Part shown: piece by piece, positions 48,299-56,625 of the stretch
How the letters are laid out: every line of letters begins with the position of its first letter
How positions within the stretch are numbered: the stretch's first letter is position 1
NCBI RefSeq assembly: GCF_006715055.1
Contig: NZ_VFMN01000001.1
Location: 3,596,001 to 3,660,000, forward strand
Source: Lapillicoccus jejuensis
GTDB taxonomy: Bacteria > Actinomycetota > Actinomycetes > Actinomycetales > Dermatophilaceae
DNA length: 64,000 nt
Direction of reading: 5' to 3'
Position numbers and translations under genes: made by a program
Notes under the pieces: model-generated
The model's input: only the letters and a program-made list of their open reading frames with translations
What the model was told of the DNA's origin: nothing
Databases searched by the model: none

Positions 48299-49939
48299 TC
48301 AGGTCGCCACCGACGGGTCACCTCCTGATCCGTCCCCGCCGTGGTCCGACGACACCGTGGGCCGGGACCCGTCGTCGTGCCAGCGGCCCTCGGCGATGAG
48401 GTCGAGCACGCTGGTCAGCCGGTGAGGGACGGGTGCGGGGCCCCGGCCCGGCGGGTCCCCCGAGGTCACCTCCGGGGCGTCAGGACGCACGTGCTCACGC
48501 CAGGCGTCGGCGCGGGCGAGATCGTCGTTGGTGGGCAGGTCGACCAGGCGCAGGTGCAGGACGTCGCCGCTCGGGCCGGCGTACGGAACCCCCTCGCGGT
48601 CCACGGCGTCGACGACGGCCGGCAGCGGACCGAGCCGCCGTCCGTGCGCGTCGGTGAACGTCAGAGGGTGTCGACCCCCGGTCCCGACCGGGCCCGGGGG
48701 CGAGGTCTCGCCCTGCGGTGACGCCGACATCGTCAGTGTCGGGTCACCCGACATCCTGTACTCGCCCCGGTGGTGGGCGTCGTGGTGGCGAGGACACAGG
48801 CACACCAGGCGGTCGAGATCGGTCCGTCCGCCGTCGGCCCAGTGGTCGAGGTGGTGCACCTCGAGGTGCCTGGTGGTCGAGCAGCCCGGGTACCGACAGC
48901 CGCGGTCGCGGTCCTCGACGAGCCGCCGGGTGCGGTCGGGCACGATCCGCAGCGCGCGACCGACGCTGATCGGGACCCCGTCGCGCTCGTGGACCGCCTG
49001 GGCCGTGCCGTCGCACGCGAACCGGGCCGCGAGGGAGGGCGGGATGGCTCCCCGACCGTTGACCCACGCGCCGTCGGCGGTGAGGTGCACGTAGACGCGG
49101 TAGTGCTCGCGCCGGGACCCGGAGGAGCACGAGGCCAGCGAGCGGCGGGCGAGCTCGGTCATCGCGTCGGCCAGCGTCACGCGCGGTCGTCGAAGGACCT
49201 CGTCGGTCGGCGCGGTGCCGGGCGTCGCCCCGGTCGACGCCGCGTCCTGCGGGTCCGCGCCGGTGGCCAGCCGGAACAGCGCGTCCTTGGCCTCGAGCAG
49301 CGCCTGCTCGACGAGCGCCCCGACGTCAGACGGCGCGTCGTACCGCAGGAAGAAGCGGCCGTCCGCGTGGTGCATCGCCAGCGACGGCTCGGCCGCCGCC
49401 CACGCGGGGCTCCCGACGGGGGGAGCGGTCCCGTCGGACGGACTCGGAGCGGACACCGGCTCGTCCGCCACCGGCTCCTCCGCCACCGGTTCCTCGACCG
49501 AATCGGGGGAGACGGGCTCCTCGCTGAACCGGTACCGCGAGAGCGCCCGCCGCAGCTGCGGCACCGTCGCGTGCACCGCGAGCTCGGCCGCCGCTCGCTC
49601 GTGGTGGGCGGGGACGTGCCGGGCCACGACGACGGCCTGGTCGAGCGACAGGCCGCCGTCGTCCAGCGACGTCGCCACGGTCGGCAGCTCGCCTCGGCGA
49701 CGGGCGAGGGTGACGACGTCCCGGGCCCGGGACGGGGACACCCCGACACGCAGGACCAGCCAGTGCTCGGCCGAGACGACGCCGCCCCCGGCCCACCGGT
49801 CGCCCTCGAGGAGCCGGACGGTCAGCGCGACGAGGTCCGCGTGCGCCCGGTTGAGCCGACCCGCCACCTCGGCGGCCAGCACCAGCAGGTCGTCCACGGG
49901 CGGGGCAGGCAGCGGGGTGGCGAGCGCGAGGGACGACAT
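48299..49939 (-). CDS. DUF222/HNH endonuclease-domain protein (13E12 repeat family)
   Basis: 546 aa from the ATG at 49939 (a GTG at 49954 would lie inside the LexA box). The N-terminal DUF222 helical region (VAGRLNRAHADLVALTVRLLEG, ARDVVTLARRRGELP) has an acidic/Pro insert (EEPVAEEPVADEPV repeat). The HNH domain has a CxxC zinc-type pair and catalytic His: CRYPGCSTTRHLEVHHLDHWADGG, then CLCPRHHDAHH. Related 13E12 genes of Mycobacterium tuberculosis belong to the SOS regulon. A perfect SOS box 7 bp upstream fits this. Its target is unknown; a DNA nick or cut is presumed from the HNH domain. Confidence 0.9.
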   Translation of the reverse strand: MSSLALATPLPAPPVDDLLVLAAEVAGRLNRAHADLVALTVRLLEGDRWAGGGVVSAEHWLVLRVGVSPSRARDVVTLARRRGELPTVATSLDDGGLSLDQAVVVARHVPAHHERAAAELAVHATVPQLRRALSRYRFSEEPVSPDSVEEPVAEEPVADEPVSAPSPSDGTAPPVGSPAWAAAEPSLAMHHADGRFFLRYDAPSDVGALVEQALLEAKDALFRLATGADPQDAASTGATPGTAPTDEVLRRPRVTLADAMTELARRSLASCSSGSRREHYRVYVHLTADGAWVNGRGAIPPSLAARFACDGTAQAVHERDGVPISVGRALRIVPDRTRRLVEDRDRGCRYPGCSTTRHLEVHHLDHWADGGRTDLDRLVCLCPRHHDAHHRGEYRMSGDPTLTMSASPQGETSPPGPVGTGGRHPLTFTDAHGRRLGPLPAVVDAVDREGVPYAGPSGDVLHLRLVDLPTNDDLARADAWREHVRPDAPEVTSGDPPGRGPAPVPHRLTSVLDLIAEGRWHDDGSRPTVSSDHGGDGSGGDPSVAT

Positions 49940-49946
49940 GCGTTCA

Positions 49947-49962
49947 TCGAACACCTGTTCGA
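49947..49962 (-). promoter_or_regulatory. LexA (SOS) box
   Basis: TCGAACACCTGTTCGA, which matches the actinobacterial consensus TCGAAC-N4-GTTCGA at every fixed position. It lies 7 bp upstream of the HNH gene ATG, where it would block the core promoter. Confidence 0.82.
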
Positions 49963-50039
49963 ATCAGGGCGCAACGAGCCGAGCGCCCAAGGGACCCGAT
50001 GCGGCTTTCGTCCCTTTCGGCACCGGCCGCCCATGCCGG

Positions 50040-50984
50040 TCAGCCCGCCGCCGACACCTCGTCCAGTGCCTCGACGAGCTCCGCCGGCAGCTCGAGCTCC
50101 TCGCTCGCCAGCGACGTCCGCAGCTGGCCGACGGTCCGCGCGCCGACGACCGGCGCGACCACGCCCGGCCGGTCCCGCACCCATGCCAGGGCCACCTCGG
50201 TCGGCGTCACCTGCAGCCCGCGCGCCGCCGTCGCGACGGCGTCCGAGATCCGCATCGCCCGCTCGTCGAGGTACCGCTCGACGAACCGCGGGAACGCCGC
50301 CGACCCGGCCCGGGACCCGCTCGGCACCCCCGAGCGGTACTTCCCCGTGAGGATGCCGCGCCCCAGCGGCGACCACGGCAGCAGCCCGAACCCGAGCGAC
50401 GCCGCGGCCGGCGCGAGATCCGCCTCGGGCGCGCGGTGGATGAGCGAGTACTGCACCTGGTCGGCCACCATCGGCAGCCCCTCGCGCTCGAGCAGGCTGA
50501 GCGTGCGGGCGGCCTGCCAGCCGCGGTGGTTGGACACGCCGACGTACGTCGCCCGTCCGGTCGCCACCGCGTGGGCGAGCGCCTTGACCGTCTCCTCGAG
50601 GGGCACCTCGTCGCTCCAGGTGTGCACGAGCCACAGGTCGACGTGGTCGGTACTAAGGCGGCGCAGCGAGGTGTCCAGCTGCCGCAGCAGCTCGCGCCGC
50701 GACGTGTCCCGGACCCACCCGTCGGCGCGCTCCTCGAGCCCCGACTTCGTGCACAGCACCACCTCGTCCCGGGGCACGACGTCGCCGAGGAGCGAGCCGA
50801 GCAGCTCCTCGGAGGCACCGGCGCCGTACGGGAAGGCGGTGTCGACGAGCGAGCCGCCGGCCTCGACGAACGCGGTCAGCTGGTCGCGCGCGTCCTCCGC
50901 GTCGACCGTCGAGCCCCACGTCATCGTGCCGAGCCCCAGCCGCGAAACCCGCAGACCGGACCGACCGAGAGCTCTGTGGCGCAT
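50040..50984 (-). CDS. Aldo/keto reductase
   Basis: 314 aa, (beta/alpha)8 barrel. Catalytic tetrad parts: VDTAFPYGAG (Asp and Tyr), LCTKSG (Lys), LWLVHTW (His). NADPH-binding features are SNHRG and the C-terminal VVGARTVGQLRTSL. It reduces an aldehyde or ketone, substrate unknown. It is divergent from an LLM-class oxidoreductase with 73 bp between starts; both have matching TAGCCT boxes. Confidence 0.9.
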   Translation of the reverse strand: MRHRALGRSGLRVSRLGLGTMTWGSTVDAEDARDQLTAFVEAGGSLVDTAFPYGAGASEELLGSLLGDVVPRDEVVLCTKSGLEERADGWVRDTSRRELLRQLDTSLRRLSTDHVDLWLVHTWSDEVPLEETVKALAHAVATGRATYVGVSNHRGWQAARTLSLLEREGLPMVADQVQYSLIHRAPEADLAPAAASLGFGLLPWSPLGRGILTGKYRSGVPSGSRAGSAAFPRFVERYLDERAMRISDAVATAARGLQVTPTEVALAWVRDRPGVVAPVVGARTVGQLRTSLASEELELPAELVEALDEVSAAG

Positions 50985-50991
50985 GTCTCGC

Positions 50992-50997
50992 AGGCTA
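50992..50997 (-). promoter_or_regulatory. Leaderless-type -10 (TAGCCT) for the aldo/keto reductase
   Basis: TAGCCT on the minus strand ends 7 nt before the ATG at 50984. Confidence 0.55.
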
Positions 50998-51044
50998 TCC
51001 CGCACCGTCGCGGGCTCGCCCTCGTGCCCGCTCGCCGCGCCGGA

Positions 51045-51050
51045 TAGCCT
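51045..51050 (+). promoter_or_regulatory. Leaderless-type -10 (TAGCCT) for the LLM oxidoreductase
   Basis: TAGCCT ends 7 nt before the ATG at 51058. It is the same hexamer and spacing as the divergent aldo/keto reductase promoter. Confidence 0.55.
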
Positions 51051-51057
51051 GCGGACC

Positions 51058-52107
51058 ATGCGACTGGGAATCAACCTCGGCTACTGGGGCTCGGGCAACG
51101 ACGCCGACAACGTCCTCCTCGCGCAGGAGGCCGACCGGCTGGGGTACGACGTCGCGTGGGTCGCCGAGGCCTACGGCTCGGACGCCCCCACGGTGCTCTC
51201 CTGGGTGGGGGCGAAGACCGAGCGGATCGGCCTCGGCGCCGCCGTCATGCAGATCCCCGCGCGCACGCCCGCGATGACGGCGATGACCGCCGCCACCCTC
51301 GACACCCTGTCCGGGGGCCGCTTCCACCTCGGCCTCGGCGTCTCCGGCCCGCAGGTCTCCGAGGGCTGGCACGGCGTGCCCTTCGCCTCGCCGCTCGGTC
51401 GCACCCGCGAGTACGTCGACATCGTCCGCGCGGCCCTGCGCCGCGAGACCGTCGCCTACGACGGGAGGCACTTCACGCTGCCGCTGCCCGACGGTCCGGG
51501 CAAGGCGCTCAAGCTCACGGTCCACCCCGTGCGCGAGCACATCCCCGTCTACCTCGCCTCGGTCGGCCCGAAGAACCTCGAGCTCGCCGGCGAGATCGCC
51601 GACGGGTGGCTGGCCATCTTCTTCAGCCCCGAGCACTCCGGGGAGCTCGTCGAGTCGGTCCGCACCGGTGCCCGCCGCGCCGGCAAAGGGGCCGACGGCG
51701 GCGACCCGCTGGCCGGGTTCGACATCGTGCCGACCGTCCCCGTCGTCATCGGCGACGACGTGCAGGCCTGCGCCGACCAGGTGCGGGCGTACGCCGCCCT
51801 CTACGTCGGCGGGATGGGCTCGCGCGAGAAGAACTTCTACAACCAGCTCGCGGTGCGGATGGGCTTCGAGGAGGCCGCCGCCGAGATCCAGGACCTCTAC
51901 CTCGCCCGCCGGCACCGCGACGCCGCGGCCGCCGTCCCGTTCGAGTTCCTCGACGCGACCGCGCTGCTCGGGCCGAAGGAGCGCATCCGCGAGCGGGTGC
52001 AGCGGTACGCCGACGCCGGGGTCACCACCCTCACGGTGTCGAGCACGGCGCCGACCACCGACGAGCGGCTCGACGTCGTCCGCACCATGGCGGACGTCCT
52101 GTCCTGA
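51058..52107 (+). CDS. LLM-class oxidoreductase (F420-dependent type)
   Basis: 349 aa, luciferase-like TIM barrel. It starts MRLGINLGYWGSGNDADN and contains DVAWVAEAYGSDAP, ARTPAMTAMTAATLDTLSGGRFHLGLGVSGPQV and PVYLASVGPKNLELAGEIADGWL. These are typical of mycobacterial F420-dependent enzymes of this class, but FMN is not excluded and the substrate is unknown. The reading frame is open far upstream; the ATG is fixed by the TAGCCT box. A GC-rich hairpin follows the stop. Confidence 0.87.
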   Translation: MRLGINLGYWGSGNDADNVLLAQEADRLGYDVAWVAEAYGSDAPTVLSWVGAKTERIGLGAAVMQIPARTPAMTAMTAATLDTLSGGRFHLGLGVSGPQVSEGWHGVPFASPLGRTREYVDIVRAALRRETVAYDGRHFTLPLPDGPGKALKLTVHPVREHIPVYLASVGPKNLELAGEIADGWLAIFFSPEHSGELVESVRTGARRAGKGADGGDPLAGFDIVPTVPVVIGDDVQACADQVRAYAALYVGGMGSREKNFYNQLAVRMGFEEAAAEIQDLYLARRHRDAAAAVPFEFLDATALLGPKERIRERVQRYADAGVTTLTVSSTAPTTDERLDVVRTMADVLS

Positions 52108-52429
52108 GCACCCGTCCCCCCGGGTCCGTCGCGCGGCCCGGGGACCGCCCCGGCCGCGGGGGGAGCCGGGGCGGTCGTCCGGTGGGGGAGTCGGACGTCC
52201 ACCGCCCCTGCCGCGGCGTGCCGTCCTCCCTACTGTGACGCCTGACGGCACCGACGGCGACCGCTGGGGACGCCTCAGCAGGGGCAGGAACCTGTCACGG
52301 GGTCGTCATCCCTCCTCGGCGGGTCCCTCAGCCCCGCCTCAGCGGGCGTGCGCGAGGATGGGCGCCGTCACGCGCCCCGATCCACCACCACCCCCGCCAC
52401 CACCCCCCGACCGAGAGCGACCTGCTGAC
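52108..52429. other. 322-bp gap between LLM oxidoreductase and uppP
   Basis: Contains the hairpin 52144-52175. A TACTGT word near 52231-52236 could be a promoter for uppP. A Pro-rich in-frame extension of uppP from an ATG at 52358 is open but looks non-native. Nothing else was recognised. Confidence 0.5.
52144..52175 (+). terminator. Hairpin after the LLM oxidoreductase
   Basis: Perfect 11-bp arms (52144-52154 and 52165-52175) with a 10-nt loop, 36 bp after the stop. No U-tract. Confidence 0.6.
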
Positions 52430-53284
52430 GTGTCCGACCTGTCCTACACCGCCGCCGTCGTCCTCGGGATCGTCGAGGGGCTGACGGAGTACCTGCCGGT
52501 CTCCTCGACCGGCCACCTCACGGTGGCCGAGAAGCTGCTCGGGCTGCAGGTCGACGACCCGGCGGTGACCGCCTACACCGCGATCATCCAGCTCGGCGCG
52601 ATCGCCGCGACGGTCCTGTACTTCTTCCGCGACATCGTGCGCCTGCTCGTGGCGTGGGTGCGCGGTCTCGCCTCGGCGGAGGCCCGCCGGCACCACGACT
52701 ACGCGCTGGCCTGGGCCGTCATCGTCGGGTCGGTGCCCGTCGGCGTCGTCGGTTTCCTGGGCAAGGACCTCGTGTCCGGTCCGCTGCGCAGCCTGTGGGT
52801 CGTCGCGGTGGCCCTGATCCTGTGGAGCGGCGTCATGGTCGTCGCCGAGCGGGTGCACGCCCGTCGGGCGGCGACGTCGGGGGAGCGCGGCGAGGGGGAC
52901 GTCACCGTCCGTGACGGCCTGCTCATCGGCCTGGTCCAGTGCTTCTCGCTCGTCCCGGGCGTCTCGCGCTCCGGCGCGACGATCTCGGCCGGGCTGCTGC
53001 GCGGCCTCGACCGCGTCACCGCGACCCGCCTGTCGTTCTTCATGGCCATCCCCGCGCTCACCGCCGCGGGTCTGTACGAAGCCGCCTCGACCGACCTCAG
53101 CGCGCTGGGCAAGGGGCAGATGGCCGTCGGCATCGTCATCGCGTTCGTCGTCGCCCTGGCCTCGATCGCGTGGCTGCTGCGCTTCGTCGCGCACCACACC
53201 CTGACCTGGTTCGTCGGCTACCGCATCGCGGCCGGCGTCGTCATCGCCGCGCTCCTGCTCGCCGGCACGGTCACCGCGACCTGA
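52430..53284 (+). CDS. uppP: Undecaprenyl-diphosphatase
   Basis: 284 aa, polytopic BacA/UppP family. Active-site motifs: GIVEGLTEYLPVSSTGHL near the N-terminus and LVPGVSRSGATISAG in the second half. It dephosphorylates undecaprenyl pyrophosphate outside the membrane for cell-wall recycling and gives bacitracin resistance. The GTG at 52430 gives the usual family start (SDLSYTAAVVLGIVEG). An upstream ATG at 52358 would add 24 mostly Pro residues and is less likely. It is followed by a long perfect palindrome. Confidence 0.93.
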   Translation: MSDLSYTAAVVLGIVEGLTEYLPVSSTGHLTVAEKLLGLQVDDPAVTAYTAIIQLGAIAATVLYFFRDIVRLLVAWVRGLASAEARRHHDYALAWAVIVGSVPVGVVGFLGKDLVSGPLRSLWVVAVALILWSGVMVVAERVHARRAATSGERGEGDVTVRDGLLIGLVQCFSLVPGVSRSGATISAGLLRGLDRVTATRLSFFMAIPALTAAGLYEAASTDLSALGKGQMAVGIVIAFVVALASIAWLLRFVAHHTLTWFVGYRIAAGVVIAALLLAGTVTAT

Positions 53285-53296
53285 GTCACCGCGTGC

Positions 53297-53336
53297 GTCC
53301 GCACCGGTGCGGCACCGGTGCCGCACCGGTGCGGAC
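53297..53336. terminator. 40-bp perfect palindrome between convergent genes
   Basis: A perfect palindrome built from three ACCGGT-centred units, extendable by 2-3 more pairs on each side, between the stops of uppP and the maoC-like gene. It is probably a bidirectional terminator. Confidence 0.65.
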
Positions 53337-53356
53337 GCGGGGGATGCCCTGCGGGC

Positions 53357-53815
53357 TCAGCCGGCCATGACGTAGAGCACGTCGGCGACGCAGACCGGCT
53401 TGTCGCCGCCGTCGCGCTCGACGACGAAGGTGATGCTGGCCTGCGTCCCGACGGGGATGTCCTTGACGGCGGTGAGCGTCGCCGTGGCGCGCACCCGCGA
53501 GCCGACCGGCACCGGCGAGGGGAAGCGGACCTTGTCGGCGCCGTAGTTGACGCCCATCGTCAGGCCCTGGACGTCGTACACCTCCTTGGCCAGCATCGGC
53601 AGGAGGGACAGCGTGAGGTAGCCGTGCGCGATGGTGCCGCCGAACGGTCCGGCGGCGGCGCGCTCCGGGTCGACGTGGATCCACTGGTGGTCGCCGGTGG
53701 CCTCGGCGAAGGTGTCGACCTGGGGCTGGGTGACCTCGTGCCACTCGCTGGTGCCGAGCTCCTCGCCGACGGCGTCGCGGAAGGCCTGCAGGGACGGGAA
53801 GACACGGGCTGCCAT
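53357..53815 (-). CDS. MaoC-family (R)-specific enoyl-CoA hydratase
   Basis: 152 aa, one hot-dog domain. The hydratase 2 motif is intact: FAEATGDHQWIHVDPERA with catalytic Asp and His, then GPFGGTIAHGYLTLSLLP. It would hydrate enoyl-CoA thioesters. This is an unusual partner for a magnesium transporter. It lies 10 bp after corA on the same strand but has its own TAGGTT box, so it can be transcribed alone. Confidence 0.92.
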   Translation of the reverse strand: MAARVFPSLQAFRDAVGEELGTSEWHEVTQPQVDTFAEATGDHQWIHVDPERAAAGPFGGTIAHGYLTLSLLPMLAKEVYDVQGLTMGVNYGADKVRFPSPVPVGSRVRATATLTAVKDIPVGTQASITFVVERDGGDKPVCVADVLYVMAG

Positions 53816-53822
53816 GAGCCCG

Positions 53823-53828
53823 AACCTA
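53823..53828 (-). promoter_or_regulatory. Leaderless-type -10 (TAGGTT) for the MaoC gene
   Basis: TAGGTT ends 7 nt before the ATG at 53815; its first bases are the TAG stop codon of corA. Confidence 0.5.
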
Positions 53829-54836
53829 CAGCCAGTGCGACCGCTTGAACGCGCGGTACAGCCCGACGCAGACGGTGACCATCACGGCCAGCACGACGAA
53901 GTAGCCGTAGTAGAACTCGCGCCCGTCGACGTGGACGCTCGCCTCGAGCTCGGGGATGTACTGGAAGTTCATCCCGTAGACGCCGGCGACCATCGTCGGC
54001 ACCGCGGCGATCGCGACCCACGCCGAGATCTTGCGCATGTCGTCGTTCTGCTGCACCGAGATCTGCGCGAGGTAGGCGTTGAGGATGTCGGTGAGCAGCC
54101 GGTCGTAGGACTCGACGTGGTCGTTGGTGCGCAGCAGGTGGTCCTGGACGTCGCGGAAGAACTTCAGCGTCTCCCGGTCGTCGTTCTCGACGATCGCCTT
54201 CTGCGGGTGGAAGAAGAGCCGCTCCATCGCCGACGCCAGGGGGCCGGTGGCGCGCTTGATCTCGAGCACCTCGCGCTTGAGCCGGTAGATGGCGGTCGCG
54301 TCCACGTCGCGGGCGCCGCCGAAGACCTGCCGCTCGATCTCCTCGAGGTCGACGAGGATCTCCTCGTCGACGTGGGTGTAGTTGTCGACGACCGAGTCCA
54401 TCACGGCGTGGAGCACGGCGGCCGGGCCGAGCTGGAGGTGCTCGGACTCCTGCTCCAGACGGCGTCGGACGTCGGCCAGCGGGTTGCCGTCGCCGCGCCG
54501 GACGGTGACCACGAAGCGGTCTCCCAGGAAGACCATGACCTCGCCGGTCTCGACGTCCGAGGTCTCCTCGATGTAGCGCAGCGTCTTGAGGACGACGAGC
54601 AGGCTCCCGTCGTAGTGCTCGATCTTCGGTCGCTGGTTGCCGCGGACGGCGTCCTCGACGGCCAGCGGGTGCAGCCGCAGCTCGTCGTTGACGAGGGCGA
54701 ACTCGGCGTCCGTCGGGTCCTTGAGCCCGATCCAGAGGAAGCCGTCGTCCTCGTCGCGCAGCGACGCCAGCTCGTCACTGAGGTCGCCGCACACCTGGCG
54801 GCGTCCGTCGCGGTAGATGGCCTGGTCGATGATCAC
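53826..54836 (-). CDS. corA: CorA-type Mg2+/Co2+ transporter
   Basis: 336 aa. A large cytoplasmic N-terminal domain is followed by two C-terminal transmembrane helices (ISAWVAIAAVPTMVAGVYGMN and YYGYFVVLAVMVTVCVGLYRAF). The signature GMN is at 288-290, and FQYIPEL follows. The short basic tail KRSHWL is usual. It conducts Mg2+ as a pentamer. The GTG start overlaps the DUF2254 stop (GTGA). No Mg-sensing leader RNA was seen upstream. Confidence 0.95.
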   Translation of the reverse strand: MIIDQAIYRDGRRQVCGDLSDELASLRDEDDGFLWIGLKDPTDAEFALVNDELRLHPLAVEDAVRGNQRPKIEHYDGSLLVVLKTLRYIEETSDVETGEVMVFLGDRFVVTVRRGDGNPLADVRRRLEQESEHLQLGPAAVLHAVMDSVVDNYTHVDEEILVDLEEIERQVFGGARDVDATAIYRLKREVLEIKRATGPLASAMERLFFHPQKAIVENDDRETLKFFRDVQDHLLRTNDHVESYDRLLTDILNAYLAQISVQQNDDMRKISAWVAIAAVPTMVAGVYGMNFQYIPELEASVHVDGREFYYGYFVVLAVMVTVCVGLYRAFKRSHWL

Positions 54837-56179
54837 GGCCGCATCCTGTCGTGTCGGTGCAGGGTGGCGTCGACCGCCTCGACCGCGTTGTCCAGGTCCC
54901 GGCGCTCGTCGTGGTCCAGCTCGGCGGCGGCCAGGCTCCGGCGGACCCGGCCCAGGTGGTCATCGACCGCCTGACGGTGCTCGTCGCCGGCGAGCCAGGC
55001 GAGCTCACCGAGCAGCTGCAGCAGGCGTCGGGCGACCATGGGGTCGGACACCCCGTAGCGACGCGGCTGGGTCAACGCCTCGTCGACGAGGTCGGCGAAG
55101 GTCGGCAGCCGCAGCGCCGCCCGGACGGTGCCGGCGTCGTCGCGTTCGACGAGGGGGCGCAGGTCCAGCCGGGTCATCGAGCCCAGCATGGCGCTGAGGT
55201 GACCCAGCCCGTGCACCGCGGTCGTCGGGTCGTTGACGCCCGGCGAGAGGGCCTTGGCGACGATGTCCGTCACCTGGCGCAGTCCGTAGCCGAGGTCGCC
55301 CACGGCCGTGCGCTCGTGCCCCGTGCGCAGGTGGCCGGCGAGCTGGTCGAGCACCTGCCGGTCCCCGGCCGCCGCGCCGCCGACGCGGCCGACCGGCGTC
55401 CCCGCGACGACGGCGCTGCCCACGGGGCGGTCGACCACGCACACCAGGTCGTGGTCGCCGGCGCACCGGGCCAGCCCGGGAAGGTCGACCGCGGTGACGA
55501 ACCCCGATCGGGCAGCCAGCAGCGGCCGCACCTGCGTCGCCGCCCCCAGGACACCGTCGACGTCGGCGTGCCGGGCCGGCTCGGACCGGTCGAGCTCGGC
55601 CCAGTCGCGCACCAGCCGGGAGGTGTCGGCGTGCACCTCGCGCATCATGGTCTCGACCCGGACCTGCCCGGCGAGGTGCGCGAGGAACAGGACGAGGGTG
55701 ACGACCCCCGCGATCCCGAGGACGAAGGCGAGGCTGACCGCCAGTCGGGGAACGAACTCGGGGTGGGTCCCGTTGCTGCTGCGGACCTGGCGCAGGACGA
55801 CGAGGGCGTAGGCGAAGGTGCCGAGGAACAGACCCAGGGTGCCTTGGACGAAGACGTCCCCCGTGAAGGTGCGCAGGAGGCGCGGGGAGAACTGGCTGCT
55901 GGCGAGCTGCAGGGTGACCACGGTCAGGGAGAAGGTCAGCGAGGTGACCGTGATGAGCGAACCGGAGACGGCCTGCAGGACGGTCCGCGCCGCGTCCGCG
56001 TCCCCGGCGAAGAGCCACCCGGCCAGCATCCCCGCTGTGCTCCCGAACTGGTCGTCGACCGCGGCGTCGAGGACGGGCAGGAGCAGGCCGAGGAGGACGG
56101 CCAGGGCCACCGCCAGGACGGGGAGCGGCCACAGCCGCGACCGGACCGCGTCGGTGGTCGTCGCCACCTGCTGGCGCAC
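54833..56179 (-). CDS. DUF2254 membrane protein
   Basis: 448 aa. Four transmembrane helices in the first ~170 residues (LWPLPVLAVALAVLLGLLLPVL, SGSLITVTSLTFSLTVVTLQLASSQFSPRLL, GLFLGTFAYALVVL, LAVSLAFVLGIAGVVTLVLFLAHLAG) are followed by a soluble domain with the family motif VTDIVAKALSPGVNDPTTA. The function is unknown. A gating-like or channel role is sometimes proposed because of the conserved second helix. Coupled to corA by overlap and preceded by two PRC-barrel genes. Confidence 0.85.
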   Translation of the reverse strand: MRQQVATTTDAVRSRLWPLPVLAVALAVLLGLLLPVLDAAVDDQFGSTAGMLAGWLFAGDADAARTVLQAVSGSLITVTSLTFSLTVVTLQLASSQFSPRLLRTFTGDVFVQGTLGLFLGTFAYALVVLRQVRSSNGTHPEFVPRLAVSLAFVLGIAGVVTLVLFLAHLAGQVRVETMMREVHADTSRLVRDWAELDRSEPARHADVDGVLGAATQVRPLLAARSGFVTAVDLPGLARCAGDHDLVCVVDRPVGSAVVAGTPVGRVGGAAAGDRQVLDQLAGHLRTGHERTAVGDLGYGLRQVTDIVAKALSPGVNDPTTAVHGLGHLSAMLGSMTRLDLRPLVERDDAGTVRAALRLPTFADLVDEALTQPRRYGVSDPMVARRLLQLLGELAWLAGDEHRQAVDDHLGRVRRSLAAAELDHDERRDLDNAVEAVDATLHRHDRMRP

Positions 56180-56190
56180 CGGGGAGCTGC

Positions 56191-56625
56191 TCAGTCCTGG
56201 GCCGCCACGACGACGGCGTACGAGCCGACGCCGCGCACGTCACCGGCCGGGACCGAGCGTCGCTCGAGGACCAGCGAGACGAGCGCGCCGGTGGACGGCT
56301 CGACGTCGAGGTCCTTGACCGTGCCCAGCTCGTCGCCGAGGACCGAGAGCACCCGCTTGCCGAGCACGGCGTCGCGCTTGTCGTGCAGCGCGTCGACCCG
56401 CTCGTCGGCGTCGACGACGACCTCCGCCGACGCGACGGTCACCGCGTCGGCGCCGAGGCCCTGCACGTCGGGCCAGGGCAGGACCGAGCCGTTCTTCGTC
56501 CGCTTGAGCAGGAAACCGACGACCTGCCGGCCGGGACCGTCGACGACGACGTCCTTGACCTTGCCGACGCGCTCGGCCGAGGCCGTCGAGACGACCTTGC
56601 GGCCCTTGATGTCCGACCAGAGCAT
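56191..56625 (-). CDS. PRC-barrel domain protein (short)
   Basis: 144 aa. Two half-barrel repeats: IKGRKVVSTASAERVGKVKDVVVDGPGRQVVGFLL and LGKRVLSVLGDELGTVKDLDVEPSTGALVSLVL. PRC-barrels mediate RNA or protein binding. The ATG lies directly after the TAG of the longer PRC gene, with a GGAGGGG site inside its end. The two neighbours look like diverged copies of each other. Confidence 0.85.
   Translation of the reverse strand: MLWSDIKGRKVVSTASAERVGKVKDVVVDGPGRQVVGFLLKRTKNGSVLPWPDVQGLGADAVTVASAEVVVDADERVDALHDKRDAVLGKRVLSVLGDELGTVKDLDVEPSTGALVSLVLERRSVPAGDVRGVGSYAVVVAAQD

Noticed and set aside
49940-49954. GTG 49954 as start of the HNH protein
   Set aside because: It lies inside the LexA box, which makes an upstream promoter impossible without moving the box into the coding region. 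ATG 49939 is better.
52358-52429. Longer uppP start at ATG 52358
   Set aside because: The added residues are a run of Pro encoded by a CCACC-rich stretch, not found in the family, and the GTG at 52430 gives the normal N-terminus. It is kept as a remote alternative.
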